Assembly: GCF_026967925.1 (NCBI RefSeq)
Contig: NZ_JAPVBI010000001.1
Location: forward strand, 1,207,613 to 1,271,612
Direction of reading: 5' to 3'
DNA: 64,000 bases
From: Modestobacter sp. VKM Ac-2985
GTDB taxonomy: Bacteria > Actinomycetota > Actinomycetes > Mycobacteriales > Geodermatophilaceae
Below are positions 16,318 through 25,125 of the stretch, piece after piece. The notes under the pieces were generated by a model. That model did no database searches. It worked only from the letters and a program-made list of their open reading frames with translations, and was not told the origin of the DNA. Each line of letters opens with the position of its first letter. The stretch's first letter is position 1. The translations under genes were made by a program, and so were the position numbers.

Positions 16318-17700
16318 GTGCACACCGAGCGGCTGGCCGACCTCCTGGGACCGTGGCTGGGCGACGGCCGCGCCTACGCCGGCGTCGCCGCCGGGATCCG
16401 CGGCCTCGCGCTGGACGGCCGGCTGTCGGTGGGCGCCCGGGTGCCCTCGGAACGGCAGCTGGCCCAGGCGCTGGGGCTGAGCCGCACCACCGTGAGCGCC
16501 GCCTACGACCTGCTCCGGGGCGAGGGGTACCTGCACAGCGCGGCCGGTGCCGGGAGCCGGGTGACCCTCCCGTCGCCCGCGCCGGTCCGCCCGGACGCCG
16601 ACCCGGGGGAGCCGGCCGTCGTCCGGGACCTCACGATCGCGGCCGCACCGGCCCCCGCCCAGCTGCTCGACGCCGTCGCCGGGGCCACCGCCGACCTGCG
16701 CCCGCTGCTGGCCGGCCACGGCCTGCACCCCTACGGCCTGCCCGCGCTGCGCGCCGCGGTCGCCGGGCACCTGACCGGTCGGGGGCTGGCCACCGAGCCG
16801 GAGCAGGTGCTGGTCACCAACGGCGCGCTGGCGGGCTGGGACCTGCTGCTGCGCACCGTCACCCGGCCGGGGCAGCGGGCACTGGTCGAGCAGCCCACCT
16901 ACCCGGCGGCGCTGGACTGTCTCGCGGCCCACCACCTGCGGCCGGTCGCGCTGCCGGTGGGCACCGAGGGCTGGGAGCTGCCGGTCGCCGCGGCCGACGT
17001 CGCGCTGGTCACCCCGGACGGGCAGAACCCCACCGGCCTGCTCGCCGACGACGGCCAGCGCCGAGCGCTGCTGTCCGCCCTCGACGCCCCGGTGGTCGCC
17101 ACGGACGAGACGTTCGCCGAGCTCGTGCTCGACGGCGCCCGCCCCACCGCGCTCGCCGGCCTCGACCGCCGGGTCGTGACGCTCGGCTCGATGAGCAAGG
17201 CGTACTGGTCGGGGCTGCGGGTGGGCTGGGTGCGCGCCGACCCGGCGCTGCTGGCCCGGCTCGCCCAGGCGCGCGGCACCGTCGACCTCAGCAGCCCGGT
17301 GCTGGAGCAGCTGGTCGCCGTCCGGCTGCTCGCCGTCGCCGACGACGTGCTCTCCGACCGGGTGGCTTGGCTGACCGCCGCCCGGGACGCGCTGCTCAGC
17401 GCGCTCGCCGCCCGGCTGCCGGACTGGCGGGTGGTGCGGCCGCGGGCCGGCTCGGTGCTCTGGGTGCAGCTGCCGGGGGAGAGCTCCACCCGGCTCGCCG
17501 CACACGCCCTGGACCTCGGCCTGCGGGTGACCCCGGGGCCGCGGTTCACCGTGGACGGCACCGCCGACCGGTGGCTGCGGCTGCCGCTGAGCGCGCCCCC
17601 GGAGCAGGCCGACGAGGTGGCCGCCGTGCTGCAGGCGGCGTGGGCGCGCACGGCCAGCGGGGCGGACAGCCGCCGCACCCCGTCCCGCTGGACCGCCTGA
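16318..17700 (+). CDS. MocR-type GntR regulator with aminotransferase domain
   Basis: A 460-residue fusion of a GntR winged helix (PSERQLAQALGLSRTTVSAAYDLLRGEGYL, residues 35-70) and a fold-type I PLP domain. The PLP Lys is in LGSMSKAYWSGLRVGW, and the cofactor-binding Asn/Asp are in DGQNPTG and ATDETF. MocR proteins usually sense PLP or amino compounds and no longer act as aminotransferases. GTG 16318 is the first start after the palindrome; it has no clear ribosome site, so the mRNA may be leaderless or very short-leadered. The divergent target is the YczE-like membrane protein. Confidence 0.88.
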   Translation: MHTERLADLLGPWLGDGRAYAGVAAGIRGLALDGRLSVGARVPSERQLAQALGLSRTTVSAAYDLLRGEGYLHSAAGAGSRVTLPSPAPVRPDADPGEPAVVRDLTIAAAPAPAQLLDAVAGATADLRPLLAGHGLHPYGLPALRAAVAGHLTGRGLATEPEQVLVTNGALAGWDLLLRTVTRPGQRALVEQPTYPAALDCLAAHHLRPVALPVGTEGWELPVAAADVALVTPDGQNPTGLLADDGQRRALLSALDAPVVATDETFAELVLDGARPTALAGLDRRVVTLGSMSKAYWSGLRVGWVRADPALLARLAQARGTVDLSSPVLEQLVAVRLLAVADDVLSDRVAWLTAARDALLSALAARLPDWRVVRPRAGSVLWVQLPGESSTRLAAHALDLGLRVTPGPRFTVDGTADRWLRLPLSAPPEQADEVAAVLQAAWARTASGADSRRTPSRWTA

Positions 17701-17747
17701 CCGGCGGTGCTGCCTGACCGAGCTGCCGGAGGTCTGCGCGCGCCGGG

Positions 17748-18368
17748 TCAGGCGAGGCGTTCGGCGACCGCGTCGAGGTAGTCGTCGGCGGGGGTCAGCA
17801 GGGTGGGGTCGTCGCCGTCCGTCCGGGTCACCACCAACAGGACGACGGCACCGTCGGCCACCAGCCGGCGGTCCACCTGCTCGGCCCCGGGGACGGTGCG
17901 GACGATCCGCGTCCCCGACCAGTCGTCGGTCGACCACTGCTCGACCTGCTGGGCGTGCGCCCCCGGCGTCTCGGTGACTCCGTCGCCGTCGAGATCGACG
18001 TCCTGGGTGACAGTCCAGGTGCAGGCCGACGCGGCAACGGTGGCCTCGGAGACGAGGGTCCGGGCCGCGTCGGCGTCCTCGGCGGTCCAGACGTACGCCT
18101 CGACGGTCGTGGGCGCCGACTGGAGGTACGCCGCCTCCGGGTCGCCGAGTCCGGCGGGCAGCCCCGGGGGCGTGCTGGCCGTGGCCGTGGGGTCCGGTTC
18201 GCACAGCGTCGCGGGGGTCGGCCGTTCTGCGGCCGCCACGAAGCCGTCGAGGGACACGTCGAGCGCGTCCCCCGGGTCTGTGCCTCCGGTGCCGCAACCG
18301 GCCAGCGCCCCGCCGGCCAGCACCCCGCCGGCCAGCAGGCGGCCGCTCAGCGCCGCTGCTCGTCGCAT
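17748..18368 (-). CDS. predicted lipoprotein, function unknown
   Basis: A 206-residue exported lipoprotein. The signal sequence ends in the lipobox LAGC (MRRAAALSGRLLAGGVLAGGALAGC). The mature part is acidic, with a TPAT/CEPDPTATAS region and a C-terminal alpha/beta segment (SAPTTVEAYVWTAEDADAARTLVSEA ... ACTWTVTQDVDLDGDGVTET), similar in layout to PknH-sensor-like lipoproteins of actinobacteria. That resemblance is weak. ATG 18368 is preferred. The gene lies 50 bp downstream of the fbiC stop region, both on the minus strand with fbiC to the right. Confidence 0.72.
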   Translation of the reverse strand: MRRAAALSGRLLAGGVLAGGALAGCGTGGTDPGDALDVSLDGFVAAAERPTPATLCEPDPTATASTPPGLPAGLGDPEAAYLQSAPTTVEAYVWTAEDADAARTLVSEATVAASACTWTVTQDVDLDGDGVTETPGAHAQQVEQWSTDDWSGTRIVRTVPGAEQVDRRLVADGAVVLLVVTRTDGDDPTLLTPADDYLDAVAERLA

Positions 18369-18418
18369 GCCGCCGCTCCTTCGTCGTCCCGGAGGGGGGA
18401 GGCTACGGGCCCGAGCGG

Positions 18419-21022
18419 TCAGAGCAGCTTCAGGGTGAGGGCGCGTCGGCCCTCGTCGGTGCGGGCGGTCGCCATTCGTTCGGCGCTCGGGGTGCCGTAG
18501 TCCGTCGTCCGCTGGCGGGCCGGTCGGCCGATCGCGGCGGCCATCGCCTCGAGTTCGGCGATGGTCTTCAGCGACCCGTTGCCCGAGCCGGCCATCCGGC
18601 TGATCGTCTCCTCCATCAGCGTGCCGCCCAGGTCGTTGGCCCCGCCGTTGAGCATCGCCTGGGTGCCGGTGTCGCCGAGCTTCACCCACGAGGTCTGGAC
18701 GTTGTCGATCCGGCCGTGCAGCAGCAGTCGGGCGACGGCGTGCACCGCCCGGTTCTCCCGGTTCGTCGGCCCCGGCCGGGCCACGCCGGCCAGGTAGATC
18801 GGCGAGTTGTGGTGCACGAAGGGCAGCAGCACGAACTCCCGGAACCCGCCGGTCCGGTCCTGCAGGGCGGCCAGGGTGCGCAGGTGCGCGACCCAGTGGG
18901 CGGGGGTGTCGACGTGGCCGTACATCATCGTCGAGGTCGTCGGCAGGCCCACGCTGTGCGCCGTCTCGACGATCTCCAGCCAGGTCGCCGTCGGCAGCTT
19001 GCCCTTGGTGAGCACCCACCGGACGTCGTCGTCCAGGATCTCCGCCGCGGTGCCGGGCAGGGAGTCGACGCCGGCCTCCTTGACCGCGGTGAGGAAGTCG
19101 CGGAACGACAGCCCGGTGCGGGCGGCCCCGTTGACCACCTCCATCGGGGAGAACGCGTGCAGGTGGATGTCGGGACGGCGGGACTTCACCTCGCGCGCCA
19201 GGTCGAAGTAGGCGGTGCCGGGCAGGTCGGGGTGGATGCCGCCCTGCATGCAGATCTCGGTCGCCCCGCCGGCCCAGGCCTCGTCCACCCGGTCACCGAC
19301 CTGCTGCATCGACAGGGTGAACGCGTCGGCGTCGGTGCGGCGCTGGGCGAACGCGCAGAACCGGCACCCGGTGTAGCAGACGTTGGTGAAGTTGACGTTC
19401 CGGTTCACCACGTAGGTGACGTCGTCGCCGTTGACGTCCCGGCGGACGGCGTCGGCCAGCGCGCACAGGTGCTCGAGGTCGGAGCCGTCGGCGCCGAGCA
19501 GGGTCAGGTACTCGGCGTCGCTGAGCCCGGCCGGGTCCTGCTCGGCGTGCAGCAGGGCGGCCAGCACCTCCCGGTCGCCGACGGTCAGCGCGGTCGAGGA
19601 GCCGTCGCGGGCGGCGACGGTCGCCTCGCGGAGCTCCGACCAGTCGCCGTAGACGGCGTCGAAGTCGCTGCGCCGGTCACCGGTGCGGCCCACGGTGTCG
19701 ATCTCGGTGTGCAGGTCGACCCGGCCGGAGGAGGTCCAGGCCTCGTCCGGCTCCTGCCACGGCAGGCCCACCGGGAGCCGGCTCTCGACCGCCAGGCCGT
19801 CGTCGCCGGCGAGGGCGGAGACGTGCGGGCGCACCCGCGGGTCCAGCCACGGCTCGGGCTGGGTGACGTAGCCGGGCTGGGCGGCCAGCCGCTCGCGCAG
19901 CGTGAACCCGGCCTCGGCGCTCAGCGCGGCGAGCTTGTCGGTGTTCGGCCACGGTCGCTCGGGGTTGACGTGGTCGGGGGTGAGGGGGGAGACCCCGCCC
20001 CAGTCGTCGACCCCGGCGCGCAGCAGCAGCGCCAGCTCGGTGGAGTCGCTCAGGTTGGGCGGGGCCTGCACCCGTGCCGACGGCCCCAGCATCAGCCGGG
20101 TGACCGCCACCGCGGCCACGTACTCCTGCAGCTCCAGGTCGTCGTGCGCGGCCATCGCGGTGCGCGGCTTGGCCCGGAAGTTCTGCACGATGACCTCTTG
20201 CACGTGCTGGTGCCGCCGGGCCGAGGCGCGGATCTCGGCGATCGCGTCGACCCGTTCCGCGTAGGTCTCGCCGATGCCCAGCAGCACGCCGGTGGTGAAC
20301 GGGACGGCGGAGCGGCCGGCGTCCTCCAGCACCCGGAGCCGGACGGCGGGTTCCTTGTCCGGGCTGCCGAAGTGCGGGCCGCCCTTCTCCGACCAGAGCC
20401 GGGTCGCCGTCGTCTCCAGCATCATCCCCATCGACGCGGCCACCGGCTTGAGCCGCTGGATCTCCTCCCAGGACAGCACCCCGGGGTTGAGGTGGGGGAG
20501 CAGCCCGGTCTCCTCCAGCACCCGGATCGCCATCGCCCGCAGGTAGCCCAGCGTCGAGTCGAACCCGTGAGCCTCCAGCCACTCGGCAGCGACCGGCCAG
20601 CGCTCCTCCGGGCGGTCGCCCAGGGTGAACAGCGCCTCCTTGCAGCCCAGCGCGGCCCCGGCCCGGGCGATGTCGAGCACCTCGTCCGGCGACAGGTACG
20701 GGGCCTTGCCCTCCGTGCGCAGCTGTCCGGGCGTGGTCACGAACGTGCAGTAGTGGCACCGGTCCCGGCACAGGTGGGTCAGCGGGATGAACACCTTGCG
20801 GCTGTAGGTGACCACCCCGGGGCGCCCGGCCGAGGCGAGCCCGGCATCCCGTACCCGGGAGGCGGCGGTCAGCAGCCGGTCCAGCGGTTCACCCTCGCCC
20901 AGCCCGCGGGCGTGCAGCAGGGTCTCGGCCTCGGTGGCGTCCAGCGTCACCCCGCGCTCGGCGCGCACCAGGGCACGGCGGAGGGCGGAGTCGGACGGGG
21001 CGGGCAGGGCGGTGCTCATCAC
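18419..21022 (-). CDS. fbiC: FO synthase FbiC (CofG-CofH fusion)
   Basis: An 867-residue bifunctional radical-SAM enzyme that joins a tyrosine-derived hydroxybenzyl group and the flavin precursor to give FO, the chromophore of coenzyme F420. The N-terminal CofG-like half has the cluster motif CRDRCHYC (residues about 85-92), and the C-terminal CofH-like half has CYTGCRFC (about 553-560). Other family stretches are [22 protein letters not shown] and [11 protein letters not shown]. Length matches fused actinobacterial FbiC. Two starts are adjacent, GTG 21022 and ATG 21019, and neither has a strong ribosome site. Its presence shows the host makes F420, relevant for the LLM oxidoreductase at 29079. 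Confidence 0.97.
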   Translation of the reverse strand: MMSTALPAPSDSALRRALVRAERGVTLDATEAETLLHARGLGEGEPLDRLLTAASRVRDAGLASAGRPGVVTYSRKVFIPLTHLCRDRCHYCTFVTTPGQLRTEGKAPYLSPDEVLDIARAGAALGCKEALFTLGDRPEERWPVAAEWLEAHGFDSTLGYLRAMAIRVLEETGLLPHLNPGVLSWEEIQRLKPVAASMGMMLETTATRLWSEKGGPHFGSPDKEPAVRLRVLEDAGRSAVPFTTGVLLGIGETYAERVDAIAEIRASARRHQHVQEVIVQNFRAKPRTAMAAHDDLELQEYVAAVAVTRLMLGPSARVQAPPNLSDSTELALLLRAGVDDWGGVSPLTPDHVNPERPWPNTDKLAALSAEAGFTLRERLAAQPGYVTQPEPWLDPRVRPHVSALAGDDGLAVESRLPVGLPWQEPDEAWTSSGRVDLHTEIDTVGRTGDRRSDFDAVYGDWSELREATVAARDGSSTALTVGDREVLAALLHAEQDPAGLSDAEYLTLLGADGSDLEHLCALADAVRRDVNGDDVTYVVNRNVNFTNVCYTGCRFCAFAQRRTDADAFTLSMQQVGDRVDEAWAGGATEICMQGGIHPDLPGTAYFDLAREVKSRRPDIHLHAFSPMEVVNGAARTGLSFRDFLTAVKEAGVDSLPGTAAEILDDDVRWVLTKGKLPTATWLEIVETAHSVGLPTTSTMMYGHVDTPAHWVAHLRTLAALQDRTGGFREFVLLPFVHHNSPIYLAGVARPGPTNRENRAVHAVARLLLHGRIDNVQTSWVKLGDTGTQAMLNGGANDLGGTLMEETISRMAGSGNGSLKTIAELEAMAAAIGRPARQRTTDYGTPSAERMATARTDEGRRALTLKLL

Positions 21023-21117
21023 GGACGACGCTAACCCCGCGGTGTGACCACCGCGTTCCGTGGCTCCGTTCCGGGCCGGTGCCGCCGGTCGGTGAGGTGG
21101 GTCGAGCCGCGTGAGCC

Positions 21118-21151
21118 GGGGTTGAGCCGCGTCGTGGCGCGGCTCAACCCC
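21118..21151 (-). terminator. terminator-like hairpin before fbiC
   Basis: Perfect 14-bp stem (GGGGTTGAGCCGCG and its complement) with a 6-nt loop, downstream of the minus-strand flavin reductase gene and upstream of fbiC. It probably separates the two transcripts. Confidence 0.55.
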
Positions 21152-21170
21152 AGCTCGTCCGGGTCAACCC

Positions 21171-21256
21171 GGACGGCGGGCGGCCCGGACGGCGGGCGGC
21201 CCGGACGGCGGGCGGCCCGGACGGCGGGCGGCCCGGACGGCGGGCGGCCCGGACGG
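21171..21256. repeat. 16-bp tandem repeat, five full copies
   Basis: Unit GGACGGCGGGCGGCCC repeated five times without mismatch from 21171 to 21250, plus six bases of a sixth. It lies between the flavin reductase stop and the hairpin at 21118-21151. The unit is not a multiple of three and is non-coding. This kind of tract changes copy number by slippage. Confidence 0.93.
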
Positions 21257-21267
21257 GGACACGGGCG

Positions 21268-21777
21268 CTACGGGCGGCGGAGGGGGGCGCCGACGCCGTC
21301 GGCCCAGCGGCCGCGCAGGCGCACCAGCGGGTCGCCGTCCCCGAGCACCGGCACCCCTTCCACCGAGAGCAGCACCACCACGTGGCTGCCGACCTCGACG
21401 ACCGAGGCGACCGTGCAGTCCAGGGCGGTGAGCGCCTCGTCCAGCACGATCGCGTCGCTGACCGGGGCTCGGTGCCAGGGCACCGACTCCAGCAGGTGCC
21501 GGGCGCTGGGCCGCCCGGCGGAGGCGAACCGGCTGGCCAGGATCGCCTGCCCGGTGCTCAGCACGTTCACCGCGCCGCTGCCGATGGCCTGCAGCACCTC
21601 GGCCGGGTACCCGTCGGCGGCCAGCCCCACGGCGATCAGCGGGGGGTCGGCGGAGACGCTCATCATCGAGGTGACCGTCGTCCCCACGTCGTCGATGTCG
21701 TCGCGCACGGTGAGCAGCACGACCCCGGCGGCGTACTGGCGGAGGGCGGCGGCGTGGTCGGCGGGATCGACAGGCAC
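21268..21777 (-). CDS. flavin reductase-like FMN-binding protein
   Basis: A 169-residue protein with the split-barrel flavin reductase domain. GVVLLTVRDDIDDVGTTVTSMMSVSADPPLIAVGL and LEAL-like DCTVASVVEVGSHVVVLLSVEGVPV are characteristic. Such proteins reduce free FMN or FAD with NAD(P)H, often to feed a monooxygenase; no partner oxygenase is adjacent. GTG 21777 is only 26 bp from the divergent start of the disulfide oxidoreductase gene, so promoters must overlap. The gene is followed by the tandem repeat and a hairpin. Confidence 0.85.
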   Translation of the reverse strand: MPVDPADHAAALRQYAAGVVLLTVRDDIDDVGTTVTSMMSVSADPPLIAVGLAADGYPAEVLQAIGSGAVNVLSTGQAILASRFASAGRPSARHLLESVPWHRAPVSDAIVLDEALTALDCTVASVVEVGSHVVVLLSVEGVPVLGDGDPLVRLRGRWADGVGAPLRRP

Positions 21778-21803
21778 GGGGGTCAGTCGACCACAATGCC
21801 GAG

Positions 21804-23228
21804 GTGACCACTGCGGAGCAGACGTACGACGTCATCGTCCTGGGTGCCGGCTCGACGGGGGAGAACGTCGCCGACATCGTCACCCGCGGCGGGCTGAGCA
21901 CCGTGCTGGTGGAGAGCGAGCTGGTCGGCGGCGAGTGCTCCTACTGGGCGTGCATGCCCAGCAAGGCGCTGCTGCGGGGCAGTGAGGCGCTCGCCCAGGC
22001 CCGCGCCGTGTCCGGCGCCGCGGCGGCGGTGACCGGCGAGCAGGACGTCGCCGCCACCCTCTCCCGCCGGGACGGCTTCACCAGCCACTGGGACGACGCC
22101 GGCCAGGCACAGTGGGTCGAGGGCGCCGGCATCACCCTCGTGCGCGGACACGGCCGGCTGGCAGGGGAGAAGCGGGTCGTCGTGACCCAGGACGACGGCA
22201 CCGAGCTGGTGCTCACCGCCCGGCACGCCGTCGCGGTGTGCACCGGGTCCCGGGGCGCCGTCCCGCCGGTCGAGGGCCTGGCCGACGTGCAGCCGTGGAC
22301 GCCGCGGGAGGCGACCAGCGCCAAGGAGGCACCCGGCCGGCTGCTCGTGCTCGGCGGCGGTTACGTGGGCAGCGAGATGGCCACCGCCTGGCAGCAGCTG
22401 GGCTCCTCGGTCACCCTGCTGCAGCGCGGGCCCCGGCTGCTGCCGGCCCTGGAACCGGCCGCCGGGGCGGCGGTCGAGGCGTCCCTGCGGGAGATGGGCG
22501 TCGACGTCCGGCTGGGCAGCGAGGTGCGCTCGGCCCGCCGGGAGGACGGCGGCGACGTGGTGCTCAGCACCGCCGACGGCGAGTTCCGTGGCGACGAGGT
22601 GCTGGTCGCCACCGGCCGCGCCGCCAACACCGACGACATCGGGGTGGAGACCGTCGGCCTGGCGCCGGGCGGGTACCTCGACGTCGACGAGTCGCTGCAG
22701 GTGCCCGAGTCGCCCTGGCTCTACGGCATCGGCGACGTCAACGGCCGGCAGCAGCTGACCCACATGGGCAAGTACCAGGCCCGGCAGGCCGGCGCCGCGA
22801 TCGTGGCCCGGGCCCGGGGGCAGCAGGTCGACCTGGCCGACTGGTCGCCATTCGTGGCCACCGCCGACCGCCGGGCGACGCCGAGCGTGGTCTTCACCGA
22901 GCCCCAGGTCGGGTCGGTCGGGATGACCGCGGCCCAGGCGGCCGACGCCGGCGTCGCGCACCGGGTCGTGGAGTACCCGATCGGCAACGTGGCCGGGGCG
23001 TCGCTGTTCGCCGACGGCTACTCCGGGACGGCGATCGCCGTGGTGGACACCGAGCGCGAGGTGCTGCTCGGGGTCACGTTCGTCGGGCCCGGGGTCGCCG
23101 AGCTGCTGCACTCGGCGACGATCGCGGTGGTCGGTGAGGTGCCGATCAGCCGGCTCTGGCACGCCGTCCCCTCCTACCCGACGATCAGCGAGATCTGGCT
23201 GCGGCTGCTCGAGACGTACCGGGGCTGA
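21804..23228 (+). CDS. pyridine nucleotide-disulfide oxidoreductase
   Basis: A 474-residue flavoprotein of the dihydrolipoamide dehydrogenase/mercuric reductase family. Domains in order: FAD-binding DVIVLGAGSTGENVAD; redox disulfide GGECSYWACMPSKALL (Cys-X4-Cys); NAD(P)-binding LLVLGGGYVGSEMATAW; second FAD motif LYGIGDVNG; and a dimerisation domain with HAVPSYPTISE, where the usual catalytic His-Pro pair is replaced by the AVPSYPT form. It lacks the N-terminal metal-binding domain of MerA. The physiological disulfide is not known. GTG 21804 leaves a leader of at most 26 bp from the divergent gene. It is followed after 3 bp by NAD kinase, suggesting a link to NADPH supply. Confidence 0.88.
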   Translation: MTTAEQTYDVIVLGAGSTGENVADIVTRGGLSTVLVESELVGGECSYWACMPSKALLRGSEALAQARAVSGAAAAVTGEQDVAATLSRRDGFTSHWDDAGQAQWVEGAGITLVRGHGRLAGEKRVVVTQDDGTELVLTARHAVAVCTGSRGAVPPVEGLADVQPWTPREATSAKEAPGRLLVLGGGYVGSEMATAWQQLGSSVTLLQRGPRLLPALEPAAGAAVEASLREMGVDVRLGSEVRSARREDGGDVVLSTADGEFRGDEVLVATGRAANTDDIGVETVGLAPGGYLDVDESLQVPESPWLYGIGDVNGRQQLTHMGKYQARQAGAAIVARARGQQVDLADWSPFVATADRRATPSVVFTEPQVGSVGMTAAQAADAGVAHRVVEYPIGNVAGASLFADGYSGTAIAVVDTEREVLLGVTFVGPGVAELLHSATIAVVGEVPISRLWHAVPSYPTISEIWLRLLETYRG

Positions 23229-23231
23229 CGG

Positions 23232-24218
23232 GTGCACGACGGCAGCCGGATCGGCCTGGTGCTGCACCCGCACCGCGACTGCGCGGGCGCGGTGGCCCAG
23301 GTGCTCGCCTGGACCACGACGCACGGGGTGGAGCTGGTCGCCGCGGCGGCGGACGTCGAACGGCTGCACCTGCACGGCGTGACGCCGGTGGACGTCGCCG
23401 AGCTGGCCACCAGTTGCGACGGGCTCATCGCCCTCGGCGGCGACGGGACGCTGCTCGGCGCGATGCGGATGGTCGTCGCCGACCCGGTCCCGGTGCTGGG
23501 CGTCAACTTCGGCCGGCTGGGCTTCCTCACCGAGGTCGAGGGCCGCGAGCTGGACGGGGCGCTGACCGCGTTGGCCGAGGGCCGCTCGACGATCGAGTCG
23601 CGCAGCTGCCTGGTGGTGCGTGGGCCAGGCTGGGAGACCGTGGCGTTCAACGACGTCGTCCTGGCCCGGGTGCCGGGTGAGGGCATGGTCGACGCGACCC
23701 TGTCGGTGGCCGGCCGCCGGTACGGCCACTACCGCAGCGACGCGCTGATCATCGCCACCCCGATGGGGTCGACGGCCTACAACTTCGCCGCCGGCGGTCC
23801 GGTGATGTCCCCGGGGGCCGCGGGCGTGCTCGTCACCCCGTCGGCGCCGCTGAACGGCATCGACCGCACCGTGGTGCTGGGGCCGCACGAGCCGCTGCAC
23901 CTGGCGCTGCCGGAGACCGCCGGCCGCCCGGCCGTGGAGGTGGACGGCCTGGTGGTCGGCCGCCTGGGGCCGGGGGACGAGCTGCACGTCGAGGCCCGCG
24001 CGGACGCCGGGCTGCTGGTCCGGCTGGACGACTGGCTGGCCGCCGACCGCAGCCGGGTCAAGCTCTCGCTGCTGGACCTGCCGCTGCTGCCGGAGGAGCT
24101 GGTGGAGCTGGTGCCCGAGGAGCTGCTGCGGCGCCGGACACCGGGCGGCGTGCCGGCCCCGGGCACCGGCCCGGTCCGGGCGCCGCAGGGTGCCCGCGGG
24201 CCCGGCGACGTCAGCTGA
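23232..24218 (+). CDS. nadK: NAD kinase
   Basis: A 328-residue NAD kinase that makes NADP from NAD with ATP or polyphosphate. Diagnostic motifs are ALGGDGTLLGAMR (GGDGT), GVNFGRLGFLTEVE, FNDVVLAR, and the glycine-rich ATPMGSTAYNFAAGGPVMSP. The C-terminus has a Pro/Gly/Arg extension of about 45 residues beyond the usual end. GTG 23232 lies three bases after the stop of the disulfide oxidoreductase gene, so the two form an operon. Many actinobacteria carry nadK near recN/tlyA instead, so this may be a second copy, which cannot be judged from the window. Confidence 0.93.
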   Translation: MHDGSRIGLVLHPHRDCAGAVAQVLAWTTTHGVELVAAAADVERLHLHGVTPVDVAELATSCDGLIALGGDGTLLGAMRMVVADPVPVLGVNFGRLGFLTEVEGRELDGALTALAEGRSTIESRSCLVVRGPGWETVAFNDVVLARVPGEGMVDATLSVAGRRYGHYRSDALIIATPMGSTAYNFAAGGPVMSPGAAGVLVTPSAPLNGIDRTVVLGPHEPLHLALPETAGRPAVEVDGLVVGRLGPGDELHVEARADAGLLVRLDDWLAADRSRVKLSLLDLPLLPEELVELVPEELLRRRTPGGVPAPGTGPVRAPQGARGPGDVS

Positions 24219-24230
24219 GCCGGGCCGGCC

Positions 24231-25016
24231 TCAGGGCAGCGGGAACGGCTCGTCGGCCGGCGCGGGGAGGTCGCCGTCCACGGTGGCGGTGACCGTCATG
24301 CCCCGGAAGGCGGCCCGCCCGCCGAACAGCGAGAGGAAGGCGGTGTCCGCGGCGTCCCGGCCGGAGCAGATCCGGACCAGGGCCGAGGTCGGGGCGAGCC
24401 GGGTGGCGTCCACGGTCTGCCACACCCCGTCGACGTCGGCCTCGACGACCGCGTGGAAGTCCATCGGCGACAGGCCCGGGGCGTAGACGGCGACGAGCCG
24501 GGCGGGGACCTCCAGCGCGCGGAGCAGCGTGATCGTCAGGTGCGCGTAGTCACGGCAGACGCCCTGGCCGAGCAGCAGGGTGTCCACGGCGGTGTCCACC
24601 GGGCGGCTGGAGCCGGAGGTGTAGACCAGCCGACGGTTCACCCAGGCAGCGACGGCGGCGACCAGCTCGGCCCGCGGCAGCGACCGGTCGAACTCGGTGC
24701 CGGCGTAGCCCTCCAGCTGGTCGGAGGGGCAGTAACGGCTGGGCCGGACGAACTCCGCCCAGTCGGCCGGGGTCACCGGCCGCGGGGCGCCACCGGAGGA
24801 GACCTGCGCGCGGTAGCTGATCGTCGTCTCGCCGGCCGGCAGCTGCAGGCGGTGCACCCGCGCACCGGGGACGGCGACCTCCTCGGCGGGCACCGGGTGG
24901 CCGTCGGTGAGCACGACCAGCTGTTCGTCGGCGGGCGCGGCGACGGCGACCTGCAGCAGCGCGGTCGCCGGGGCGGGGGAGGAGACGGTGAGCGAGCAGG
25001 CGACGTCGGTGCGCAT
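24231..25016 (-). CDS. transglutaminase-like protein
   Basis: A 261-residue protein with a transglutaminase-like cysteine peptidase domain. The triad can be seen as GVCRDYAHL (Cys), MDFHAVVEA (His) and TVDATRL (Asp), about residues 150-220, preceded by the N-terminal transglutaminase-associated beta region. No signal peptide is evident. Family members may cleave or cross-link peptides; the substrate is unknown. ATG 25016 is chosen because the frame beyond it overlaps the upstream region of the SGNH gene. It is divergent from the SGNH hydrolase by 109 bp. Confidence 0.83.
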   Translation of the reverse strand: MRTDVACSLTVSSPAPATALLQVAVAAPADEQLVVLTDGHPVPAEEVAVPGARVHRLQLPAGETTISYRAQVSSGGAPRPVTPADWAEFVRPSRYCPSDQLEGYAGTEFDRSLPRAELVAAVAAWVNRRLVYTSGSSRPVDTAVDTLLLGQGVCRDYAHLTITLLRALEVPARLVAVYAPGLSPMDFHAVVEADVDGVWQTVDATRLAPTSALVRICSGRDAADTAFLSLFGGRAAFRGMTVTATVDGDLPAPADEPFPLP

Positions 25017-25125
25017 GACCGCAGATCCTGGCCTGCTCGTGTCACCGACAGGTGTCCGGCGGATGTGGCCTCCGGCACGGGACCCCTCGCCGCGGCGGCG
25101 GGAGGGGCGTGGTGCAGTAGGGGAC

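Noticed and set aside
16258-18297. Upstream part of the long minus-strand frame leading into the YczE-like gene
   Set aside because: It is antisense to the MocR gene and lipoprotein region; only the last 218 residues from ATG 16257 look like protein.
21171-21256. CRISPR array
   Set aside because: Repeats are 16 bp and directly adjoining with no spacers; no cas genes in the window.
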